NCBI GenBank assembly: GCA_963611165.1 | Contig: CAVDQG010000036.1 | Coordinates: forward strand, 1-20,362 | From: SIG603 sp963611165 | GTDB taxonomy: Bacteria; Bacillota; Clostridia; Oscillospirales; Acutalibacteraceae | Direction of reading: 5' to 3' | Length of the DNA: 20,362 nt | Shown: positions 1 through 7,096 of the stretch, piece after piece | Numbering within the stretch: the first letter of the stretch is position 1 | Layout: each line of letters starts with the position of its first letter | Notes under the pieces: model-generated | The model's database searches: none | What the model was told of the DNA's origin: nothing | The model's input: the letters and a program-made list of their open reading frames with translations, nothing else | Program-made: the position numbers and the translations under genes

Positions 1-553
1 CTTTCAATTCATCAATTCCTGTCCCTTTTACAGATGACACTCCAATAAAAGGAATTTCGTTTGGTGTTAAGAGATTATCAAAATAAGCAAGCTGTTTTTC
101 TGTCTCTGTTTTGTTTAACTTGTCAATTTTAGTTAACGCACACATGAAAGGAAGATCCCTTTCAATAAGATAATTAATCATATCAAAATCCTGTGCAGAC
201 GGCTCGTGTCTAATGTCAATTATTTGAACAATAAGCTCTATTTGTCTGCCTGAATTAAAATAAGATTCTATAAGCTTTGCCCATTTCATCTTTTCGTTGT
301 GTGAAACCTTTGCGTATCCATAACCGGGAAGATCAATAAATCTGGCAGTATCAACTCTGTAGGAATTAATCGTTGCGGTTTTTCCCGGGCTTGAACTGAC
401 TCTTGCCAAGGACTTTCTATTCAATAATTTATTGATTAATGATGATTTTCCGACATTTGACTTGCCTGAAAAAACTATCTCAGGCATATCAGATTTTGGC
501 ATTTGCTTAATTTCGCCTGCCGAAAACTCAAAATCAGCTTTATTAAAATTCAT
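1..553 (-). CDS. engB: Ribosome biogenesis GTP-binding protein EngB (YsxC/YihA), 3' end outside window
   Basis: EngB is an essential TrmE-Era-Septin-like GTPase that helps late 50S subunit assembly. I translated 184 codons from the ATG at 551-553. The frame is open to the left edge, so the C-terminal few residues are missing. The GTPase motifs are all present: G1 GKSNVGKS (residues 30-37), G2 around GKTATIN (57-63), G3 DLPG (74-77), G4 TKID (141-144) and G5 SSVKG (173-177). The start is supported by GTGAGG just upstream, where the GAGG is shared with the lon stop codon region. Only 6 bases separate the lon stop from this ATG, so the two are almost certainly co-transcribed and probably translationally coupled. 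The lon-engB order is classical for Firmicutes. The identification is firm. Confidence 0.96.
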   Translation of the reverse strand, partial: MNFNKADFEFSAGEIKQMPKSDMPEIVFSGKSNVGKSSLINKLLNRKSLARVSSSPGKTATINSYRVDTARFIDLPGYGYAKVSHNEKMKWAKLIESYFNSGRQIELIVQIIDIRHEPSAQDFDMINYLIERDLPFMCALTKIDKLNKTETEKQLAYFDNLLTPNEIPFIGVSSVKGTGIDELK

Positions 554-559
554 ATTACC

Positions 560-2878
560 TCACAAAACAGCATTTTCCCACGCTGTATTAACCTTTGACA
601 TGGGTATGAACTTTACATTATCCAAAACTACCTTGTCAATTTCGCTTAAATCCGGAACATTATCTTGCGGTATAAGAACAGTTTTTATTCCATTCTTATA
701 AGCAGCCATTGACTTCTCTTTAAGTCCGCCAATCGCAAGTACTCGACCCTGTAAAGTGATTTCACCTGTCATAGCGACATCGTGTCTTATAGGTCTTCCC
801 TTTAATGCAGAAAATACAGCTGTTGCCATTGCTACACCTGCTGAAGGTCCGTCTTTAGGAATAGCACCCTCAGGTGCATGAATATGAATATCATACTTGG
901 AGTAGAACGATGAATCGATATCATATTTATCCGCCATAGTTCTTACACAGGTTATAGCGGCACTTGCTGATTCCTTCATAACATCGCCTAATGAACCGGT
1001 CAGCTGAATTTTACCTGTACCCGGCATAACCGCGACTTCAATGGGAAGAAGCTCTCCGCCAACGCTTGTCCACGCAAGACCGTTAACCAAGCCTATTTCG
1101 TCCGTAGAGACATTATCGTGTCCTAAGAACTTTGCAGGGCCAAGAATATCAGCAAGATTCTTTACGGTAACAGTTTCTTTTGTAAATTCGTCAGAATCAA
1201 GAATCTTTATAGCTGTTTTTCTGCATATTGTAGAAATGGTTCTTTCAAGATTTCGAACTCCTGCCTCTTTAGTATATTCATCAATTATTTTATCTAATGC
1301 GGTAGGATTAATTCTTAACTGACTCTTTTTGATTCCGTTAAGCTCAAGCTGCTTTGGAATTAAGTGATCCCTAGCTATATGGAATTTCTCATCATGAGTA
1401 TAACTTCCAAGCTCAATTACTTCCATTCTGTCGAAAAGCGGACCCGGTATTTGAGATGCATCGTTAGCAGTCGTTATGAAAAGGACATCAGACAAATCAA
1501 ACGGCAAATCGATGTAATGGTCATAGAATGCTTTATTCTGTTCGGGATCCAAAATTTCGAGTAAAGCGGAAGACGGGTCTCCGCGGAAGCTTTGACCAAG
1601 TTTATCTATTTCGTCAAGGAGTATCAACGGGTTATTGACACCCGCTTGCTTAACAGCATTAATGATTCTGCCGGGCATAGAACCAACATAAGTCCTACGA
1701 TGACCCATAATGTCAGCTTCGTCCTGAATACCACCCAAAGAAACTCGTGTGTATTTTCTGCCTGTTGCTTCTGCTATGGATCTTCCGATAGAGGTTTTAC
1801 CGACACCCGGAGGTCCGACAAGACAAATTATATGAGGCGGATTTTTTCCCGATAACTTTTTTACGGCAAGATTTTCGATAATAGTCTCTTTGACTTTTTT
1901 CAAGCCGTAGTGATCTCGATCGAGAATTTTTCTTGCTTTATTTAAGTCAATTGTTTCTACAGATTTTTTATCCCACGGAAGCTCGAGACAAGTATCTATG
2001 TATAAGCGAATGACACTTGCCTCATGAGAACCGTAAGGCATTTTTTGCAGCTTGTCACACTCTTTCAAAAGCTTAGCCTTAACTTCCTCAGGAATAATTC
2101 TGATCTCAATTGAAGTTCTGAGTTCATCAGCCTCTTCTTCGGGAGAATCATCCTCGCCCAACTCAGAAGCAATGACTTTCATTTGCTCTCTTAACACGTA
2201 TTCTCGTTGATTTTCATCAATATTTTCTTGTGCTTTGCGCATAATCTCTGATTCGATTTTCAGTACAGCAAGCTCATCCTCAATGAATTTATAAAGCATC
2301 TCAATTCTTTTGAAAGGATGAATTTCCTCGAGAATCTCCTGTTTTGTTGCGAAAGTTAGGTTTGAATTGGAAGCGATAAAATCAGCAATTGCACCACAAC
2401 CGGCATTTTCAAAATTAGCTGTAAAGTCCGGTGCATTTCCTTTAAAAGAGTTAGCATATTCGCTAAACAAAGAAATCGTGTTTCTAATAAAGGCATTATC
2501 CTTTGCAGTTGGCTTATAGTCGACCTCTTTGCAAGGGTTCACATTCGCAACTATAAAGGGGTTGAACTGTGTAAAGCTTATCACCTTTGCACGATAAAGC
2601 CCCGTCACCTGAACCTTTATAGAATCTTCAGAATCGCTGATTATTTGGCGTATTCTTGCTACCGTACCGACTTCGTATAAAGTATCGCTACTGGGATCTT
2701 CTGTGTCTAAGTTTCTTTGCGTAAGCAGAAAGATCATTCGATTACTCTCTAAAGCTCTTCGGATAGCATTGACCGACTTTCTTCGAGCAACATCAAATTG
2801 TATTGCCATATCAGGAAATACAACAAGTCCTCTCAGTGCAAGGACGGGTAAATTCAATTCATAATTATTTTCTGGCAT
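560..2878 (-). CDS. lon: ATP-dependent protease La (Lon)
   Basis: Cytosolic AAA+ serine protease that degrades misfolded and regulatory proteins. The 772-residue length is normal for bacterial LonA. The N-terminal substrate-binding domain starts at LPVLALRG (about 10-17) and is followed by a helical region to about 320. The AAA+ module has Walker A GPPGVGKT (355-362) and Walker B LLDEIDK (420-426). The protease domain has the catalytic serine in KDGPSAG (Ser679) and the catalytic lysine in GGLKEKS (Lys722). The ATG at 2876-2878 fits family alignments, but there is no Shine-Dalgarno sequence before it, only an AT-rich stretch. A terminator and a likely -10 box lie directly upstream, so the mRNA leader is probably very short. 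I see no CtsR or HrcA operator. engB follows after 6 bases. Confidence 0.97.
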   Translation of the reverse strand: MPENNYELNLPVLALRGLVVFPDMAIQFDVARRKSVNAIRRALESNRMIFLLTQRNLDTEDPSSDTLYEVGTVARIRQIISDSEDSIKVQVTGLYRAKVISFTQFNPFIVANVNPCKEVDYKPTAKDNAFIRNTISLFSEYANSFKGNAPDFTANFENAGCGAIADFIASNSNLTFATKQEILEEIHPFKRIEMLYKFIEDELAVLKIESEIMRKAQENIDENQREYVLREQMKVIASELGEDDSPEEEADELRTSIEIRIIPEEVKAKLLKECDKLQKMPYGSHEASVIRLYIDTCLELPWDKKSVETIDLNKARKILDRDHYGLKKVKETIIENLAVKKLSGKNPPHIICLVGPPGVGKTSIGRSIAEATGRKYTRVSLGGIQDEADIMGHRRTYVGSMPGRIINAVKQAGVNNPLILLDEIDKLGQSFRGDPSSALLEILDPEQNKAFYDHYIDLPFDLSDVLFITTANDASQIPGPLFDRMEVIELGSYTHDEKFHIARDHLIPKQLELNGIKKSQLRINPTALDKIIDEYTKEAGVRNLERTISTICRKTAIKILDSDEFTKETVTVKNLADILGPAKFLGHDNVSTDEIGLVNGLAWTSVGGELLPIEVAVMPGTGKIQLTGSLGDVMKESASAAITCVRTMADKYDIDSSFYSKYDIHIHAPEGAIPKDGPSAGVAMATAVFSALKGRPIRHDVAMTGEITLQGRVLAIGGLKEKSMAAYKNGIKTVLIPQDNVPDLSEIDKVVLDNVKFIPMSKVNTAWENAVL

Positions 2879-2891
2879 AATTTAATTCTAT

Positions 2892-2914
2892 AGTATAGTC
2901 TTTCTAAAAGATAA
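2892..2914 (-). promoter_or_regulatory. Possible lon promoter with very short leader
   Basis: On the minus strand a TATACT hexamer lies at 2892-2897. A weak -35-like TTGTGT overlaps the tail of the clpX terminator about 16 bases further upstream. Transcription from this -10 would begin about 6-7 bases downstream, leaving roughly 5-10 bases of leader before the lon ATG at 2878. The -10 match is good but the -35 is poor (3 of 6), so this is an inference. It is supported by the terminator just upstream, which implies a separate promoter for lon. Confidence 0.4.
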
Positions 2915-2951
2915 CACAAAAAGACTGTGTAACTAAATGTGCACAGTCTTT
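2913..2951 (-). terminator. Intrinsic terminator after clpX
   Basis: On the minus strand, AAAGACTGTG (2942-2951) pairs perfectly over 10 bp with CACAGTCTTT (2920-2929) around a 12-base loop, and is followed by TTTTTGTG. It begins 9 bases after the clpX stop codon and should end the tig-clpP-clpX transcript. The same hairpin also has a T-rich flank on the plus strand, but no plus-strand gene uses it. Confidence 0.88.
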
Positions 2952-2959
2952 ATTTTATT

Positions 2960-4264
2960 TTAGGCGGTAGTGTTTTTTCTTGCTTTTCTTTTTGGGTTTG
3001 TCGAGATTTGAATCTTTACAGGTGCTCTGTTTGGATCTTTGACAAGCTCGGGTTCAGTACCCAAATTCACAACATCCTCAGTAATTGTTACCTTTTCTAT
3101 TGATGAATCAGAAGGAATATTGTACATGAGAGGTGTTAGAATATTTTCGACTATTGAGCGAAGTCCTCTTGCACCGGTCTTTCGATCAAGTGCTTTTTGT
3201 GCAATCGCTTTAAGAGCGTCATCAGTAAATTCTAATGTGACTCCGTCAAGTTTAAGAAGCTTTTTATACTGCGCCGTAAGAGAGTTCTTAGGTTCAGTAA
3301 GTATCTTCACTAATGCATCTGTATCAAGCTCGTTCAGAGTAGTTATAACAGGAAGTCTGCCAACAAGCTCAGGGATAAGACCAAACTTAACTAAGTCATG
3401 TGGTGTAACATCTCTCATTATGTTTGTCTTATCTTCCGTTTTGCTTACTACCGAACCTGTGAATCCCAAAACAGTTGATGCAGATCTTTTCTCAATGATT
3501 TTGCCAATTCCGTCGAAAGCTCCACCGCAGATAAAAAGAATATTCGATGTGTCAATAAGAATATTCTCTCCCATCGGATGCTTTCTTCCGCCCTTAGCCG
3601 GCACAGAAGCCGTAGTACCCTCAAGGATTTTAAGCAAAGCCTGCTGAACGCCCTCTCCGCTAACATCACGTGTAATTGATGTGCTTTCGGATTTTCTTGT
3701 TATCTTGTCAATTTCATCGACATAGATAATTCCTCGTTCAGCCTTGTCAATATCAAAATCAGCTGCTTGAATTAATCTGAGCAGTATGTTTTCAACGTCA
3801 TCTCCAACATAGCCGGCTTCAGTAAGTGTCGTAGCATCTGCAATTGCAAACGGAACGTCAAGAATCCTTGCCAACGTTTGAGCAAGATATGTTTTGCCAA
3901 CACCGGTTGGACCCAAAAGAAGAACATTACTTTTTCCTAGCTCAACATCATCTTTACCAAAAGCAACTCTTTTATAATGATTGTAAACTGCAACCGACAG
4001 AGCAATTTTTGCTTCGTCTTGTCCGATTACATACTCATCAAGTTTCTCTTTGATCTGATGCGGCTTAAGTAAAGTTTTGAACTTTTCTTTAGAGTTCTGA
4101 GAAGTTTTAACCTCAGGAGTTACCGAATCTTCTTCCTCAAGTATGCCAAGACATATATTGACGCATGTATCGCAAATGTACGTTCCCGGCTGAGTTCCGG
4201 CAATTAATTTTCTGACTCTATCTTGTGGTCTGCCACAAAAAGAGCAATAAATTTCTTCATCCAT
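2960..4264 (-). CDS. clpX: ATP-dependent Clp protease ATP-binding subunit ClpX
   Basis: AAA+ unfoldase that recognises substrates and feeds them into the ClpP chamber. The 434-residue length is typical. The N-terminal zinc-binding domain has four cysteines (Cys7, Cys10, Cys31, Cys34). Walker A is GPTGVGKT (118-125) and Walker B is YVDEIDK (181-187). The ClpP-docking loop, IGF in E. coli, appears as VLGF in the insertion near residue 270. The ATG at 4262-4264 is preceded by AAAGGA about 10 bases upstream. It lies 19 bases after the clpP stop and shares its transcript, as expected for partners in one protease. A strong terminator follows the gene. The C-terminal tail is basic. Confidence 0.98.
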   Translation of the reverse strand: MDEEIYCSFCGRPQDRVRKLIAGTQPGTYICDTCVNICLGILEEEDSVTPEVKTSQNSKEKFKTLLKPHQIKEKLDEYVIGQDEAKIALSVAVYNHYKRVAFGKDDVELGKSNVLLLGPTGVGKTYLAQTLARILDVPFAIADATTLTEAGYVGDDVENILLRLIQAADFDIDKAERGIIYVDEIDKITRKSESTSITRDVSGEGVQQALLKILEGTTASVPAKGGRKHPMGENILIDTSNILFICGGAFDGIGKIIEKRSASTVLGFTGSVVSKTEDKTNIMRDVTPHDLVKFGLIPELVGRLPVITTLNELDTDALVKILTEPKNSLTAQYKKLLKLDGVTLEFTDDALKAIAQKALDRKTGARGLRSIVENILTPLMYNIPSDSSIEKVTITEDVVNLGTEPELVKDPNRAPVKIQISTNPKRKARKNTTA

Positions 4265-4283
4265 TAAAAGCTTTCCTTTAAAA

Positions 4284-4865
4284 TCAGCGTTTTTCGATTA
4301 TTTTATCAATCAAACCGTAATCAAGTGCTTCCTGAGCTGTCATCCAATTATCACGCTCTGTATCGCGTGCAATAGTCTCATAGGACTGACCTGTTTTCTC
4401 AGAAAGAATATTATTTAATCTCTTCTTTATAGCTAAGATATGCTCTGCCTGAATCTGGATATCAGTAGCCTGACCCTGTGCTCCGCCACTTGGCTGATGA
4501 ATCATGATTTCACTGTTAGGAAGAGCTATTCTCTTTCCCTTTGCTCCTGCAGCAAGAAGAAAAGCTCCCATACTTGCTGCCATTCCCATGCAAATAGTGG
4601 AAACATCACATTTAATATACTGCATTGTATCATAAATAGCCATGCCTGCAGTGATAACTCCTCCCGGGCTGTTAATGTAAAGGCAAATGTCCTTTTCAGG
4701 ATCCTGACCCTCAAGATAAAGAAGCTGTGCACATACAACGCTCGCCGAAGAGTTATTAACCTCCTCATTAAGCATAATAATTCTGTCATTTAAAAGTCTC
4801 GAGAAAATATCGTAAGATCTTTCTCCTCTGCTCGTTTGTTCAACAACATATGGTACTAAACTCAT
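4284..4865 (-). CDS. clpP: ATP-dependent Clp protease proteolytic subunit ClpP
   Basis: Serine peptidase that forms a double-heptamer chamber and works with ClpX (and other Clp ATPases if present). I place the start at the ATG at 4863-4865, giving MSLVPYVVEQ and 193 residues. The AAGGAG ribosome binding site lies 7 bases upstream. An in-frame TTG at 4883 would swallow this site and is rejected. The catalytic triad is Ser98 (in MAASMGA), His123 (in MIHQPSGG) and Asp172 (in ERDNWM), the same numbering as B. subtilis ClpP. The short N-terminal stretch resembles the usual processed propeptide. tig lies 97 bases upstream, with a hairpin between the two genes, and clpX follows after 19 bases. Confidence 0.98.
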   Translation of the reverse strand: MSLVPYVVEQTSRGERSYDIFSRLLNDRIIMLNEEVNNSSASVVCAQLLYLEGQDPEKDICLYINSPGGVITAGMAIYDTMQYIKCDVSTICMGMAASMGAFLLAAGAKGKRIALPNSEIMIHQPSGGAQGQATDIQIQAEHILAIKKRLNNILSEKTGQSYETIARDTERDNWMTAQEALDYGLIDKIIEKR

Positions 4866-4901
4866 AGATAACTCCTTCCGCAATCAAATTGCTTGTGATA
4901 A

Positions 4902-4942
4902 AGACATAGCCAATCGCATTAGTTTGCAATTGGCATCTGTCT
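4902..4942 (-). other. Stem-loop between tig and clpP
   Basis: On the minus strand, GCCAATTGC (4926-4934) pairs with GCGATTGGC (4909-4917) over 9 bp with one G-U around an 8-base loop. An outer AGACA/TGTCT helix (4938-4942 with 4902-4906) extends it past a small internal loop. Only a short interrupted T tract (TCTTTATC) follows, so it could be a weak terminator or attenuator, or an mRNA stability or processing element. A smaller hairpin, GCAAT-TTG-ATTGC (4880-4892), follows and abuts the clpP ribosome binding site. The structure is visible; its role is unknown. Confidence 0.6.
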
Positions 4943-4962
4943 AAAAGTTTTATATCAATAAA

Positions 4963-6252
4963 TTATTCTTCTGTCTTGATAACAGCATTGTCTCTGACAA
5001 ATGTTACTGCCTTTTCATTTGTAATATCAGCCTTGAGCTGCTTTGCATCAACAACGCTCTTAACTTCTTCAACTTTCATCTCATAAGTCTCTGCGAGCTT
5101 GTTGTACTCATTCTCAACATCCTCATCGGAAGCTTCAATTCCCTCAAGAGCAACAATCTTCTCAAGCGCAAGTCTAACCTTAACATTTCTCTCAGCCTGA
5201 TCCTTGAACTGCTCACGAATTGTCTCAGGAGTGAGTCCTGTATACTTGAGATATGTCTGAATGTCAAGGCCCTGGGACTGAAGACGATAAGCAAAGTTGT
5301 TGACGCTCTCATCAATCTCGTTCTCATACATCTGCTCAGGGATTTCAGCCTCAAGCTTCTCGATAAGAGTATTGATAATCTGGTTATCAACCTCAGCTTT
5401 AGCTGCATCTTCTCTGTTCTTCTCAAGATCAGCCTTTACGCTTGCCTTATACTCATCAAGTGTATCGAAATCAGATACATCCTTAACAAACTCATCATCG
5501 ATCTCAGGAAGCTCCTTAGCCTTGAGCTCGTGAAGCTTAATCTTAAATACAGCCTCTTTGCCCTTAAGCTCCTCAGCCTGATAATCCTCTGGGAATGTTA
5601 CATTGATATCAAACTCTTCGCCAATCTCGTGGCCTACAATCTGATCCTCAAATCCAGGAATGAACTGACCTGCGCCAAGTGAAAGCTCATAGTTCTCAGC
5701 CTTGCCGCCCTCAAATGCAACTCCGTCAACAAATCCCTCGAAATCAATAACAGCTGTATCGCCGGTATAAGCTGCACGATCCTCAACATTTACCATTCTG
5801 GAATTTCTGTCCTGAACCTTCTTGATCTCGTTGTCTACATCTTCATCTGTAACAGGAGCAACATGCTTAGTTACCTCGATTCCCTTGTAACCATCGATGC
5901 TGACCTCAGGCTTAACAATAACAGTCTGCTTGAAGATGAAACCGTTCTCTTTGCTTGTCTCAACGACATCCATATCTGTGACAGCAACAACATCGAGCTC
6001 ACTAGCATCGATAGCTGCGATTACAGCAGGTCTGTAGAGGTTATCAACAGCTGTCTCAAAGAAAATTCCTTCGCCGTACATCTTCTCGCAAACAGCCTTA
6101 GGTGCCTTTCCCTTTCTAAAACCGGGAACATTTATGTTTTTTACTTCCTTGCGATATGCAGCATTGACAGCAGCGTTAAAATCATCTGCAGGTACTTCAA
6201 TCTCAAGTTCGTATTTATTTGTGTCTACTTTAGTTGTTGATTTAAGATTCAT
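4963..6252 (-). CDS. tig: Trigger factor, ribosome-associated chaperone/peptidyl-prolyl isomerase
   Basis: ATP-independent chaperone that docks at the ribosomal exit tunnel and shields nascent chains. The length is 429 residues, normal for the family. The ribosome-binding signature GFRKGKAP is at residues 44-51. An FKBP-type isomerase domain lies at about 150-245, recognisable by GDTAVIDFEGF and GAGQFIPGFE. The rest is the helical C-terminal substrate cradle, rich in Glu, Lys and Ala. The ATG at 6250-6252 follows AAAGGAAAAG at good spacing. The gene has its own promoter and leader and heads the tig-clpP-clpX cluster. By eye its codons lean towards GAG, AAG and AAC more than its neighbours, which fits high expression. 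Confidence 0.98.
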   Translation of the reverse strand: MNLKSTTKVDTNKYELEIEVPADDFNAAVNAAYRKEVKNINVPGFRKGKAPKAVCEKMYGEGIFFETAVDNLYRPAVIAAIDASELDVVAVTDMDVVETSKENGFIFKQTVIVKPEVSIDGYKGIEVTKHVAPVTDEDVDNEIKKVQDRNSRMVNVEDRAAYTGDTAVIDFEGFVDGVAFEGGKAENYELSLGAGQFIPGFEDQIVGHEIGEEFDINVTFPEDYQAEELKGKEAVFKIKLHELKAKELPEIDDEFVKDVSDFDTLDEYKASVKADLEKNREDAAKAEVDNQIINTLIEKLEAEIPEQMYENEIDESVNNFAYRLQSQGLDIQTYLKYTGLTPETIREQFKDQAERNVKVRLALEKIVALEGIEASDEDVENEYNKLAETYEMKVEEVKSVVDAKQLKADITNEKAVTFVRDNAVIKTEE

Positions 6253-6253
6253 T

Positions 6254-6312
6254 TTCTACTTTTCCTTTCAATATGTATTTACATGAAATACACGTCTCAT
6301 TACGCTGTATCA
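6254..6312 (-). promoter_or_regulatory. tig 5' leader with two small hairpins
   Basis: The leader downstream of the tig promoter contains GCTGT-TGAT-ACAGC (a 5-bp stem just after the expected transcription start, about 6304-6317). It also contains TGTATTT-CATGT-AAATACA (a 7-bp stem, about 6275-6293). The tig ribosome binding site AAAGGAAAAG follows. I do not recognise a known riboswitch or ribosomal-protein leader here. The hairpins may only protect the 5' end of the mRNA. Confidence 0.35.
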
Positions 6313-6324
6313 ACAGCAGTTAGT

Positions 6325-6353
6325 ATTATAACACAGCAGAAACAACTTTTCCA
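6325..6353 (-). promoter_or_regulatory. Sigma-A-type promoter for tig-clpP-clpX
   Basis: On the minus strand a perfect -10 TATAAT (6325-6330) lies 17 bases downstream of TGGAAA (6348-6353), which matches 4 of 6 of the -35 consensus. The intergenic region is 144 bases (6253-6396), the second largest in the window. I see no convincing terminator for the upstream phosphoesterase gene, only A/T-rich sequence near 6360-6395. I also see no CtsR direct repeat or CIRCE element. Confidence 0.65.
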
Positions 6354-6396
6354 CTAAAAATTATATTTTTTTCAATATTATCGCAAAATTTACAAT

Positions 6397-7092
6397 TTAT
6401 TCTTTTTTAATCAGTAAAGGACAAAAATCGAGGTAATCACATGATATAAGATTCATCTCAATCGATTCATATTCTCCTGTAATCGCTTTTTTTGCAGCCT
6501 GTGTTCCGTGAATATGTCCGAAATAACATTCGTCGATGTTGTATTCTTTCAGCACGCCAAGGATTTCCTGACATGAATAAACATCATATACAGGTGGATA
6601 ATGAAGAAAAACGATTGGTTTAAGGTTCTTTTTAAGGCAGTCCTCAATAGAAGCTTTAAGTCTTCCGACTTCTCGATTGACGATTTTTTTGTCCTCTTCG
6701 CTTTCAGAATTATACATCCAACCTCTTGTACCGCAAATTCCAAAAGTTCCGACTTGTGACGAAGAATTAAAAATAATCGAAATATCGTCAAATCCCATCT
6801 TATCGAGATAAGAATTAATTTTCGCTTTTGTAGACCACCAGTAATCATGGTTGCCTTTTAAAAACAATTTCTTTCCGGGCAATGAATGAATAAATCTGAA
6901 ATCACTTTCGGTTTCTTCAAGTTTCATAGCCCAAGAAATGTCTCCCGCGATTACTACAGTATCCTCTTCTTTAACTAAGCGTCTCCAGTTGTTTTCCAGT
7001 CGACTGACGTAGTTTTGCCAGCCCTTAAAAACATCCATAGGCTTATTTGTGCCAAGCGAAAGATGTAAATCTGCGATTGCGTAAATTGCCAT
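6397..7092 (-). CDS. Metallophosphoesterase, calcineurin-like (COG1768-type)
   Basis: Predicted two-metal phosphohydrolase of 231 residues. The calcineurin-like motifs are in order: DLH (Asp8, His10), GDISW (Asp51), GNHDYWW (80-86, with Asn81 and His82), LHYPP (His164) and GHIHG (His193, His195). These supply the full set of metal ligands. I see no signal peptide or membrane segment, so it should be cytosolic. The substrate is unknown: the family contains nucleases, phosphodiesterases and protein phosphatases, and the GDISWAM and NHDYWW signatures point to the small bacterial COG1768 group, which to my knowledge is uncharacterised. The ATG lies 4 bases after the thrC stop and lacks a clear ribosome binding site, so translation is probably coupled to thrC. 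Confidence 0.88.
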   Translation of the reverse strand: MAIYAIADLHLSLGTNKPMDVFKGWQNYVSRLENNWRRLVKEEDTVVIAGDISWAMKLEETESDFRFIHSLPGKKLFLKGNHDYWWSTKAKINSYLDKMGFDDISIIFNSSSQVGTFGICGTRGWMYNSESEEDKKIVNREVGRLKASIEDCLKKNLKPIVFLHYPPVYDVYSCQEILGVLKEYNIDECYFGHIHGTQAAKKAITGEYESIEMNLISCDYLDFCPLLIKKE

Positions 7093-7096
7093 AAAA

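Noticed and set aside
3039..3647. 202-codon plus-strand open frame opposite clpX
   Set aside because: It is antisense to conserved clpX codons, has no recognisable motif or ribosome binding site, and is a shadow frame.
2879..6396. CtsR or CIRCE heat-shock operators near tig, clpP or lon
   Set aside because: No GGTCAAA direct repeat and no TTAGCACTC inverted repeat is visible in any of the intergenic regions.
6355..6396. Terminator after the metallophosphoesterase gene
   Set aside because: Only weak A/U pairing is possible, so I do not call it.
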